A DNA stretch of 9,888 bases from Bacteroidetes bacterium QH_10_64_19. GTDB taxonomy: Bacteria; Bacteroidota; Rhodothermia; Rhodothermales; Salinibacteraceae. Made by a program: the position numbers and the translations under genes. Under the pieces are notes generated by a model. It searched no databases and had not been told where the DNA came from. It saw nothing but the letters and a program-made list of their open reading frames with translations. Of this stretch, positions 1 to 6,358 are shown piece after piece (positions within the stretch are counted from its first letter, which is position 1; the number at the start of each line of letters is the position of its first letter). Where the stretch lies: the NCBI GenBank assembly GCA_003023125.1, contig PXSY01000189.1:1-9888 (forward strand). The letters run 5' to 3'.

Positions 1-221
1 GGCGCCAGGTCTACGAAGTCCTTGATGTACGGGCTTCGGTGCTCAGAGCGCCGGCCCAGGCGAATGGTCTGCATCTGCGACAGTGAGCCGATGGGCTTGG
101 CGTCCCCGCGGCGAATGGCCTCCACCCCGGCGATGAACGTGGTCGAAACAGCTCCGAGTCCCGGGGTCAGGACCAGAAGGTTCCCCTCATGAGGAGAAAT
201 ATCGGTGGGAGTATCGGGCAT
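1..221 (-). CDS. ino1: myo-inositol-1-phosphate synthase, N-terminal part (runs off left edge)
   Basis: The first 73 codons of a gene reading leftwards out of the window. The product class converts glucose 6-phosphate to 1L-myo-inositol 1-phosphate with NAD as internal cofactor, in the cytosol. Reading from the ATG at 221-219, the protein shows a Rossmann-type dinucleotide-binding start (PGLGAVSTTFIAGVEA, about residues 20-35) followed by AKPIGSLSQMQTIRLGRR and SPYIKDFVDLA. This arrangement matches my knowledge of the bacterial Ino1 family, in which GLGAVxTTxxAG is followed by KPIGSLTQMGTIRLGKR. The frame is closed by a TGA 13 codons upstream of the ATG, and the only other upstream start is a TTG. 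No clear Shine-Dalgarno is visible. The gene is divergent from the STAS operon and separated from it by about 640 bp. In halophiles inositol can feed phospholipids or compatible solutes; that role here is inference. Confidence 0.85.
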   Translation of the reverse strand, partial: MPDTPTDISPHEGNLLVLTPGLGAVSTTFIAGVEAIRRGDAKPIGSLSQMQTIRLGRRSEHRSPYIKDFVDLA

Positions 222-256
222 CGGGCCAGTACGTGGTCTCAACTGCAAAATGTAGT

Positions 257-270
257 GAGCTCAAGAGCTC
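257..270. repeat. two GAGCTC palindromes separated by AA
   Basis: GAGCTC occurs at 257-262 and 265-270 with only AA between. Each hexamer is itself a palindrome, so together they form an inverted and direct repeat about 36 bp upstream of the ino1 ATG. This could be an operator or chance; nothing else in the sequence decides it. Confidence 0.3.
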
Positions 271-274
271 CCAA

Positions 275-297
275 CCCGATGCTATCCGTCGATCGGG
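275..297. repeat. inverted repeat CCCGAT-N11-ATCGGG upstream of ino1
   Basis: CCCGAT at 275-280 and ATCGGG at 292-297 are perfect inverted half-sites with an 11-bp spacer. The same hexamer ATCGGG recurs at 213-218 and 220-225, over the ino1 start codon. The spacing suits a dimeric regulator site, but this is inference from pattern only. Confidence 0.3.
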
Positions 298-345
298 ATG
301 GGAAAACAGCGAGCGTTCCTCGAAGGCCCAAGGTTTAGACCTTTA

Positions 346-505
346 GAACCTGTTTGGCGGACTGTCTCCGGCCTGCGACTTCGTGGATCTCGTGCAGAAC
401 GGCTTCTTCACTCCCCCGGTAGTTCCACTACAGGGGTCGTTTGGGCACCGTTCGTGCACGTCGACCACTGTGTCTCGGCTACGTATCCATCCACCAAACA
501 GGTTC
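346..505. mobile_element. 160-bp MITE-like element with TTA target duplication
   Basis: GAACCTGTTTGG at 346-357 is the exact reverse complement of 494-505, and the match extends to 15 of 16 positions (346-361 against 490-505). The element is flanked by TTA on the left (343-345) and TTA on the right (506-508), which reads as a 3-bp target-site duplication. No transposase frame is present in the 160 bp, so this would be a non-autonomous element or an internally deleted insertion sequence. A TNA duplication is typical of the IS1031 group of the IS5 family; that link is inference. It lies entirely in the intergenic region, between the ino1 start and the STAS operon, and interrupts no gene. Alternative: a chance long inverted repeat, made unlikely by the flanking TTA. 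Confidence 0.55.
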
Positions 506-613
506 TTACAGCTTGCCGATTTGCCTGGGTCGATCGCGCGATGCAGCAATAGAGGATACGGAGCACTCGCTGCACGCTTCCCTGGAATGGGTGACTTTGG
601 GGCTCAGGTCCAG

Positions 614-647
614 CGTACCGACCTCCCTCGGACCACGGAGGGGTACG
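614..647. promoter_or_regulatory. strong bulged hairpin in the STAS operon leader region
   Basis: CGTACC (614-619) pairs with GGTACG (642-647) and CCTCC (622-626) with GGAGG (637-641). This gives an 11-bp stem with a two-base bulge (GA, 620-621) and a 10-base loop. No T-run follows on either strand, so it does not look like an intrinsic terminator. It lies about 215 bp upstream of the STAS start and could act as a leader structure or protein site; its function is unknown. Confidence 0.35.
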
Positions 648-862
648 GAAAGATTCATTTCACAGTTTATCCTTTGCTCCTTACATTGGTACCGATTTTG
701 CTGCTTCTTGCAAGGGACCGTATGCTGTAGCCGCCCCGTACCTGCCGCACCGACCAGCAGCGTCTCTTTTCCCGGTGACATCGACATCGTGGGGACTCTG
801 TGTGAGCCCTCACACCACAGCTTCCCATCACAATTTCCCGCCCAGACGATCCGTTCACTAAC

Positions 863-1204
863 ATGAGTTTCAACGCTGAGACCATTTCCTCCGAGACCGT
901 CATCATTCACATTGGTGAGGCTCTCGATTTCCGGAATGCAGACGAGTTTAAAACCGCTTTCCAGGAGCATGTGGAGGAGGGCGTCCGAAAGTTTATCCTC
1001 GACTTCTCGAATACCGAAGTGCTCGACTCAACCGGGCTCGGTTCCATCTTTTCTCTTTACCGGGAGGTCTCCCCGGACGACGGAAAGGTCGCCTTCGCCA
1101 ACGTCTCGGAGCCCGTTCAGGTCGTCGTCCAACTCACGCGCACCTACAAGGTATTTCGGCAGTTCCCCTCCGTGGAGGCAGCTCAGGAGGCTTTTTCGGA
1201 CTGA
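863..1204 (+). CDS. STAS-domain anti-sigma factor antagonist (RsbV/SpoIIAA-like)
   Basis: A 113-residue single STAS domain, the usual size for the family. The motif VLDSTGLGSI (residues 53-62) carries the phosphorylatable pair Ser56/Thr57, the same numbering as B. subtilis RsbV. In this family the unphosphorylated protein binds the anti-sigma kinase and releases its sigma factor or other target, and phosphorylation by that kinase disables it. It is a soluble cytoplasmic protein with no signal peptide. It starts the three-gene partner-switching set, with the kinase downstream and the phosphatase after that, so all three partners are adjacent. The ATG has no Shine-Dalgarno upstream, as elsewhere in this window. 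The TGA at 1202-1204 is the only stop before the kinase ATG in the same frame. The target of the switch is not in the window. Confidence 0.9.
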   Translation: MSFNAETISSETVIIHIGEALDFRNADEFKTAFQEHVEEGVRKFILDFSNTEVLDSTGLGSIFSLYREVSPDDGKVAFANVSEPVQVVVQLTRTYKVFRQFPSVEAAQEAFSD

Positions 1205-1264
1205 TCGCCCCCGTTCTCTCGGCGAGATGAAGATGCCTCTTTTGATGACGCTTCCTTCGGCTCC

Positions 1265-1714
1265 ATGCAGGCATTCCCGAAAACATACACAGACCTCGAC
1301 CGCGCCCTCGACGAGGTGCAATCCCTCCCCGACGAATGGCCGGCTGCGCACCGCGAGGACGGCCCGGACGAGGAGACCCTGCACTGCGTGTGTCTCGTCC
1401 TCCGCGAATGGATTGGCAACCTCCACCAGCACGCTCAGTTTTCGGCGTCCCGTTCCACCATTGAGATTCGTCTCTCCTGTGAGGACCGTGACGTCTTCTG
1501 CTCCGTTGTAGACAATTCAGAAGGGTTTGACATTGAGAAGCACCTTCCGGACGACGACGAGGACCTAGAGGCTCTCCCTGAGCGGGGCATGGGGCTCCGA
1601 ATGATCAAAACCTGCACGGAGAGCCTCTCCTATACGCCGACGGAGGACGGACTTCACCGCTTTGAATTCAACATTCCCTCCGACCACGATCCATGGCTGA
1701 ACACACTATTTTAG
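1265..1714 (+). CDS. RsbW-like anti-sigma factor serine kinase (HATPase_c)
   Basis: A 149-residue GHKL ATP-binding protein of the RsbW/SpoIIAB type. Visible boxes: N box with E48, N52 and H55 in EWIGNLHQHA; G1 box VVDNSEGFD (81-89) with D83 and G87; G2 box ERGMGLRMI (106-114); and a final FEFNIP strand (133-138). Such proteins phosphorylate the STAS partner and hold a sigma factor or other effector. An acidic insert, DDDEDLE (96-102), lies between G1 and G2, consistent with a salt-adapted proteome. The ATG at 1265 is the first possible start: the 20 codons between the STAS stop and this ATG are all sense codons in the same frame and include no ATG, GTG or TTG. Its 3' end overlaps the next gene by 22 nt, which suggests translational coupling of kinase and phosphatase. 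Confidence 0.88.
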   Translation: MQAFPKTYTDLDRALDEVQSLPDEWPAAHREDGPDEETLHCVCLVLREWIGNLHQHAQFSASRSTIEIRLSCEDRDVFCSVVDNSEGFDIEKHLPDDDEDLEALPERGMGLRMIKTCTESLSYTPTEDGLHRFEFNIPSDHDPWLNTLF

Positions 1715-2814
1715 TCGTCGAGGACGACAGTACGGTCCGGGAGCTTCTCAAGTACCGCCTCGGAAAGCACTACGACGTGCATACAGCCACCAATGGCTCG
1801 GAGGCACTCGATCTGGTTGAGGATACCATCCCCGATCTCATCATTTCGGACATCATGATGCCGAAGATGGACGGGTTTGCCCTTCAGTCGGCCCTGCAGT
1901 CCGACAAGAATACCCGTGTCATCCCGTTTATCTTTCTCACGGCCCGGGCCGACGAGGACGCCCGGCAGCAGGGGCAGCGCAAAGGGGTGGACGACTACAT
2001 CACGAAGCCGTTCGACATGGAAACCCTGCTGTCGCGGGTCGAACGGCTCCTGGAGCGGGTCGAGATGTTTCAGACTCAACTCGACGCGGAGATCGGGCAA
2101 GATTTTTCCAATCGCTTGCTTCCCGACCAGGCCCCTGTCGTCGACGACTACGAGCTGCGCTTCCACAGCGAGGCGCGGCAGCAGGGCGGGGGCGACCTCT
2201 TCGACTGGACAGAAATGGACGACGGCACGTACTTCCTCACCATCGGGGACGTGATGGGCAAGGGCCTTCGGGCCAAATTCTATGCGTTTAGCTTCCTGAG
2301 CTACGTGCGGGGCACCCTGCACACGCTTCTCGAAGAGTCGACTTCCCCGGCGGCTCTCATGATCGAACTGAACAGGATGCTGCTCGACGACGAGGTGCTG
2401 GAAGACACCTTTGCGACGTTTCTCCTGATGCGTTGGGACCCGACCGCCCACACCCTTACGTACGCCAACGCAGGCCACTGCCGGCCCGTACTCATCTCGC
2501 CGGACGGGGCCGAGGTACCCGACCACAGCGACCTCATTCTCGGGCTGGAGGAGGACGTAGAGTTCTCGGAGGTCACCATGGAATTTGAGCCCGGAACCGC
2601 CCTCGTAGCGTATACGGACGGCCTCACGGAACAGCGCACCCTGGAAGGCGACATGCTTGGGGAAGACGGGGTCCGCGACCTCGTCGCAGAGGCATATGGC
2701 AGCGGTGAGATGGTACAGGGCCTGCTCGACGGCACGCTCGCCCGGAGCGCCTCCGACCAATTTGAGGACGACCTGCTCGTGGTCTGGCTCCAGCGTGACA
2801 ATGGCTCCCGCTGA
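1693..2814 (+). CDS. response regulator receiver - PP2C (SpoIIE/RsbU-type) phosphatase
   Basis: A 373-residue two-domain protein. Residues 5-120 form a receiver: acidic pocket E10-D11-D12, phospho-acceptor D53 in ISDIMMPKMDG, T83 in FLTA and K105 in TKPF. A short helical linker (about 112-138) leads to a PP2C-like SpoIIE phosphatase domain (about 145-368) with metal-site motifs GGD (166-168), GDVMGKG (185-191), ANAGH (258-262), YTDGLTE (307-313) and the final DDLLVVW. The family dephosphorylates the phospho-STAS partner, so phosphorylation at D53 would set the state of the preceding STAS/kinase pair. The usual GDVxGHG His is Lys here, a frequent variant. The start at 1693 lies inside the kinase gene and is required, because the receiver's first strand begins at residue 5. 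No cognate histidine kinase is in the window. Confidence 0.92.
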   Translation: MAEHTILVVEDDSTVRELLKYRLGKHYDVHTATNGSEALDLVEDTIPDLIISDIMMPKMDGFALQSALQSDKNTRVIPFIFLTARADEDARQQGQRKGVDDYITKPFDMETLLSRVERLLERVEMFQTQLDAEIGQDFSNRLLPDQAPVVDDYELRFHSEARQQGGGDLFDWTEMDDGTYFLTIGDVMGKGLRAKFYAFSFLSYVRGTLHTLLEESTSPAALMIELNRMLLDDEVLEDTFATFLLMRWDPTAHTLTYANAGHCRPVLISPDGAEVPDHSDLILGLEEDVEFSEVTMEFEPGTALVAYTDGLTEQRTLEGDMLGEDGVRDLVAEAYGSGEMVQGLLDGTLARSASDQFEDDLLVVWLQRDNGSR

Positions 2815-2889
2815 ACGGGACCCCGTTCGCCCCCCTGCTGCGCGTCCCACGGTCCTCTTCCCGGACGCATCCTCGTCGTCCTCCTCCCA

Positions 2890-2929
2890 CCGGGGCCGGT
2901 CCTTCTGCCCCGGAAGCCCGTAGATTTTT
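2890..2929 (+). terminator. candidate rho-independent terminator after the STAS operon
   Basis: CCGGGGC (2890-2896) pairs with GCCCCGG (2907-2913) across a 10-base loop, and a TTTTT run follows at 2925-2929. The 11-base gap between stem and T-run weakens it. It lies in the 135-bp convergent gap between the phosphatase and menE. A second small hairpin (2930-2949) follows but has no T-run beyond it. Confidence 0.35.
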
Positions 2930-2949
2930 CTGCCCTTCGGGACAGGCAG

Positions 2950-4378
2950 TTATCGTTCACGGGCCCACTCTCGAAGGATGTCCCGGTCGACTTTCATCTG
3001 GCTTTCTACCGCCGCCGCGGGCAACTCATACACCGCGTCCGGGTGCTTAAAGCGCGGCAGTGTGGCTGTCAGGGAGGCGCGCCAATTCTCCGGGATTCCC
3101 TCGGTCTGCGCACGGACGAAGGCCACCGGCCGACGGCCGTACTCGGCGTCCGGCACCGGCACCACCACGGCCTGGTCGATGTCTTCAACCTGTTCGCTGT
3201 TCGAGTGCCGCCTCAATTTCCTCCGGCTGAATGTTCTCGCCGCCCGACACGAACTGCCGGTCGGTGCGTCCCTGCACGTGGAGGCGGCCCTGCGCATCGA
3301 TGCGTCCGAGATCTCCGGTGTGGTACCAGCCGTTTGTGCGAGGGTCCCGGAGGCCATCGTCCTCGACCACGCCCACGCAGAGGGGTCGTCCCGCCACAAG
3401 AATTTCCCCGGCCTCGTCGATGCGCACGCGGCGATGCGGAAGGCAGCGGCCAGCCGTGCGCAGGGCATCGAGCGGCGCGCCCGGTGGTGTCGTGGTGATC
3501 TGGGAGGCCATCTCCGTGGAGCCGTAGCTGGTGTGGAGGGGCCAATCTCGGGCATAGCCCCGTCGCAGGAGCGCATTGGGAAGAGGCCCGCCGCCCAGAA
3601 GCACGGCCCGCACTCGCGGCGGCAAGGCGTCCTGCGCGTTCAGCAGGCGACGAAGCTGGGTCGCCACGAGCGAGAGGTGCGTCGCCCCGGATGCCTCCAA
3701 CGACGCCGCGAGCGATGCGTCCGCCTCCGGCACCGCGACCGCTGCCCCGGCCAGCGCACACCGCACGAGAATGGCCAGTCCGCCAACGTGGTAGAGCGGC
3801 AGCGAGAGCAACCAGCGGTCGCCGGGGCCAAGGGGCAGGTTGGCGTTCGAGCCTTTGGCGCTGTACAAGTGATTCGCCCACGAGTGAAGCACGCCCTTCG
3901 GGGCCCCTGTGCTCCCTGACGTATAGATGAGTGTCGCCCGACGCTGAAGGGCTTGCCCATCGGGATTAGGACCGTCTCTTCCCCCCTCTTGCCGCACAAT
4001 CTGGTCGGGTGAGAACGTCTCGACGTCGGTCTCCGCTCCGAGCAGCGAGGCCTCTCGGGTCACCAGGCACCCTGCGTCTCGTTGCCGCGTAGCCGCCCGG
4101 ACTTTTGCGGGCGGCCACCGCGTGCTGAGCGGCATCGCCACGCGCCCCGTCCGCCACAACGCCCACAGGAGCAGCACGACCTCCGCCCCTCGACGCAGTC
4201 GAAGCGCAACGGCCTCTTCCGGATCACCCTCGAGGTCTCGCAGCCGCGCCGCGGTTGCCGCCACCGCCGCGTCGAGCTCTGCATAGGTCCATCGCCGGTC
4301 GGGCGTCCAGAGTGCCAGCGCGTCGGGCCGCGCCTGGGCGTGGCGGTGGATGGGACACACGGCAGCAGGAGCAGGCAT
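2950..4378 (-). pseudogene. menE: o-succinylbenzoate-CoA ligase, frameshifted by a 7-bp duplication
   Basis: The ANL-superfamily adenylating enzyme that makes OSB-CoA from o-succinylbenzoate, ATP and CoA. From the ATG at 4378 the frame runs 397 codons and stops at 3185. It shows A3 YTSGSTGAPKG (152-162), A5 SYGSTEM (284-290), A7 HTGD (353-356) and A8 GRTDRQFVSGGENIQP (370-385). The C-terminal subdomain continues in another frame to 2950, with AVVVPVPDAEYG and an A10-like end containing MKVDRD. At the switch lies a perfect tandem repeat of CTGTTCG (3190-3203, plus strand). Removing one copy joins both parts as EAALEQVEDIDQAVVV, with the usual spacing and a total of about 473 residues, normal for MenE. 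As written, the product lacks its C-terminal lid and catalytic lysine. menC ends 8 nt upstream. Alternatives: a sequencing error or a reversible slipped-strand switch. Confidence 0.88.
3190..3203. repeat. perfect 7-bp tandem duplication inside menE
   Basis: CTGTTCG is repeated twice head to tail (3190-3196 and 3197-3203). It sits exactly at the point where the MenE reading frame is lost, and one copy gives a continuous, family-like protein. Confidence 0.95.
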
Positions 4379-4386
4379 GGGAGACC

Positions 4387-5490
4387 TCAGGCCGAGAAGG
4401 AATCGACGAGAGTGATTCGGTCGCCGTCGACGGCAACCGGGCCGTCTGTGACGGACGAGACGTCAACAGATGGGCCGTCGAGGGGAAGGCGAGGGGTAAT
4501 TATATCCGACGAAAGACGGTCGTACGTGGACAGGCCCGCGGGCGCATCCGGCCCCGTGGCCGCCAGCGCGACCAGCGTCCGGAGTCCGATGCCCGACTCG
4601 TACGCGGCGCTGATCACGGGCGTCACGCCGTTCGCCTGGGCCGCATGGCGCCACCGCAGGGTTGCCCGCAGACCGCCGAGGAGCGTCGGCTTCAGAACGA
4701 CGGCCGCTACGGGCGCGTCGTCGCGGAGCACGGAGGCTTCGTTCTCCCGGGTCGTTTCGTCGAGCGCAATCGGGAGATCGGTCCGGGCCGCAAGCTCCGG
4801 AAGGCATGCGGGATTAGTCAACGGCTCCTCGACGTACGCCATTCCGAGATCCTGGGTCGCCTCCGCAAACGCAACCGCCTGCTCCATCGACCACGCTCGG
4901 TTGGCGTCCGCCCGAAGGGCAGTGTCGTCTCCAAGAGCCTCGCGAATCGCCCGAAGCCCCCGAACGTCCTCTTCGACGGACTCTCGCCCCACTTTCACCT
5001 TGACGGCCGGGTAGCCGTGCTCGCGGAGGCGGGCCGCCTGCGCCGAGCCCTCATTCTCAGGATCCGTGATCAGGGCATTGAGTGACACCGACGCCCGCGG
5101 CGTCCCAAGCACCGCCGCGGGTGACGTTTTGCGGGCCGCCGCGAGGAGTTCCACGAGGGCGCTCTCCGCCGCAAACCGCAGCGAGGCCGGACAATCGGTC
5201 CCCATAGGAAGCGCGCACAGCAGACCGCTGAGATCGTCGTCCGGCTCGGGAACGTGCCTGCCGGTCCATTCCGGCGCCGCAGCGCGCGCCTGCTCCACCA
5301 CGTCGTCTAGCGTCTCTGGGCTAAATCCCGGCAGGGGCGCCGCGTCGCCCCATCCGGCCACGCCCTGCCTCGTGCCGAGCCGCACGAGCAGGCCGCGTCG
5401 ACGCGAATGCGTTTCTCCCCCCAGCGGCAGGGGCGGCGTGAGGGGGAGGGTGTACCGGTAGAGACTGACGGTCGAAACGACCACAGGCAC
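4387..5490 (-). CDS. menC: o-succinylbenzoate synthase
   Basis: A 367-residue enolase-superfamily enzyme that dehydrates SHCHC to o-succinylbenzoate. The full catalytic set is visible: KVKVG with K164 and K166, D195 in RADANRAW, the Glu pair of VEEPL (221-222), D244 in ALDET and K267 in VLKPTLLGG. The N-terminal capping domain (about 1-110) contains GWGDAAPLPGFS, and the C-terminal part has SAAYESGIGL. Length and motifs look normal, so this and menF are the operon genes that appear intact. The start is a GTG at 5490, with a second GTG two codons later; it lies 9 nt after the end of menA, and menE starts 8 nt beyond its stop. With menD and menH broken upstream in the pathway, its substrate may not be made. 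Confidence 0.92.
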   Translation of the reverse strand: MPVVVSTVSLYRYTLPLTPPLPLGGETHSRRRGLLVRLGTRQGVAGWGDAAPLPGFSPETLDDVVEQARAAAPEWTGRHVPEPDDDLSGLLCALPMGTDCPASLRFAAESALVELLAAARKTSPAAVLGTPRASVSLNALITDPENEGSAQAARLREHGYPAVKVKVGRESVEEDVRGLRAIREALGDDTALRADANRAWSMEQAVAFAEATQDLGMAYVEEPLTNPACLPELAARTDLPIALDETTRENEASVLRDDAPVAAVVLKPTLLGGLRATLRWRHAAQANGVTPVISAAYESGIGLRTLVALAATGPDAPAGLSTYDRLSSDIITPRLPLDGPSVDVSSVTDGPVAVDGDRITLVDSFSA

Positions 5491-5499
5491 GCGGGAGGG

Positions 5500-6317
5500 T
5501 CAGAGGTTCCAGCCGACAGTGAACAGAATCGCCCAGAGCAGCAGGATCCGCCCGGTTGCTCCGAGCAGCGGGTTGAGCCGTTCCGGGTCCGTGGTGGCGG
5601 CCATCCTGCGGGTCGACCGCACCGCGAGCGGGCGCCGTACGCAACGATCCCGAAGCGGCGGCCAAAGCGCACCACGAGCGTCCGCTTGCCCGCCGCGCGG
5701 TCCTCGGTCACGTCGCGCACGTTGTTCACCAGCAGGATGCCGATCGACAGCAGGCCAGGGCCGGTGCCGGCCACAGGCACTTCCGGCGGCAGTGAGAGGG
5801 CCTGCACGTAGTACGTGCCGCCCACCGCTACTGGGCCGAAGAAGACGAACACGAAAAGGTCGGCCAATCCTAGCGCCGCGAGCGAATACCGCCCGGCGGT
5901 GTACCAGATGGCCGCCCCAATGGAGGCGACGCCCACGACGAGAATGGGCCATCCGCCGCGGTAGATGAGGTACAGTCCGCTGACGACGGCCAGGCCGAAG
6001 ACGAAAATGGTGGCCCGCCGCATGGTCTCCGGCGCTACCAAACCGGCCTGCGTCACCCGAAGCGGCCCTGCCCGATCTTCGGTGTCGGTCCCCTGCACGT
6101 AGTCGGCGTAGTCGTTGTGGTAGTTAACCCCAACCTGGATGAGCACCGCGCCGAGGAGCGCGAGCACTGCCGACAGGGGATGCCACACGCCCGCCTCCAC
6201 GGCCATGCCCGTTCCCACCAGCACGGGCGCCACGGCCGCGCCGAGGGTCTTGGGCCGCGCGGCCCAGATCCAGACGCGCAGTCGATCGGTGCCGGAGCGT
6301 GTCAAGTGCTCCTCCAT
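5500..6317 (-). pseudogene. menA: 1,4-dihydroxy-2-naphthoate polyprenyltransferase with internal deletion and frameshift
   Basis: A UbiA-family membrane prenyltransferase that joins DHNA to a polyprenyl diphosphate. The first 229 codons from the ATG at 6317 are typical: AARPKTLGAAVAPVLVGT (19-36), first Asp-rich motif NYHNDYADYVQGTD (65-78), several hydrophobic helices, and second motif NNVRDVTEDRAAGKRT (198-213). After FGIVAYGA the frame becomes non-homologous (RSRCGRPAG). The expected C-terminus (PLAVRSTRR, TDPERLNPLLGAT, LLLWAILFTVGWNL) is in another frame, ending at 5500. The join at about 5629-5636 places PLAV directly after VAYGA. Homologues have about 30 more residues there, roughly one membrane helix, so a deletion rather than a single-base error is inferred. 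The total of about 272 codons is short for the usual 290-310. It starts 41 nt after menH; a GTG at 6323 is an alternative start. Confidence 0.82.
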
Positions 6318-6358
6318 GCCCACAGGGTCGTCGGTATTGGGTAGCGAAGACAGCAGAA

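Larger units (their letters stand above)
222..862. other. long divergent intergenic region without a recognisable gene
   Basis: About 640 bp between the ino1 start and the STAS start. The short open frames on both strands give translations with no recognisable motif, rich in Cys, Arg and Ser, and the base composition is less GC-rich than in the flanking genes, so I read it as non-coding. It contains a MITE-like element (346-505), an 11-bp bulged hairpin (614-647), palindromic repeats near the ino1 start (257-297), and an AT-richer island at about 650-715 that could hold the promoter of the downstream operon. I could not fit a convincing -33 TTTG / -7 TAnnTTTG Bacteroidota promoter there. No tRNA, SRP RNA or other familiar RNA gene was recognised. 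Confidence 0.6.

Noticed and set aside
480..560. Possible tRNA or other structured RNA near the GATCGCGCGAT palindrome.
   Set aside because: No T-loop GTTCGANTC consensus and no acceptor stem with correct spacing could be built on either strand.
650..715. Promoter for the STAS operon in the AT-richer island.
   Set aside because: TTTG and TA...TTTG pieces exist, but no pair has the spacing expected for Bacteroidota promoters.
506..970. Minus-strand 154-codon and plus-strand 115-141-codon open frames in the divergent intergenic region.
   Set aside because: They overlap each other and the STAS start, carry many Cys and Arg residues, and match no family I know.
1711..2850. Long minus-strand open frame (379 codons) opposite the receiver-phosphatase gene.
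   Set aside because: The plus strand has clear receiver and PP2C motifs throughout. The antisense translation has no recognisable motif and arises from GC-rich third positions.
2930..2949. Second hairpin (CTGCCC-TTC-GGG with a bulge, then CAG) as a bidirectional terminator.
   Set aside because: The T-run lies before, not after, the hairpin on the plus strand, and the minus strand reads into A residues.
2978..5461. Several plus-strand open frames of 130-310 codons opposite menE and menC.
   Set aside because: All are Arg/Pro/Ala-rich shadows of the minus-strand genes with no domain signature.
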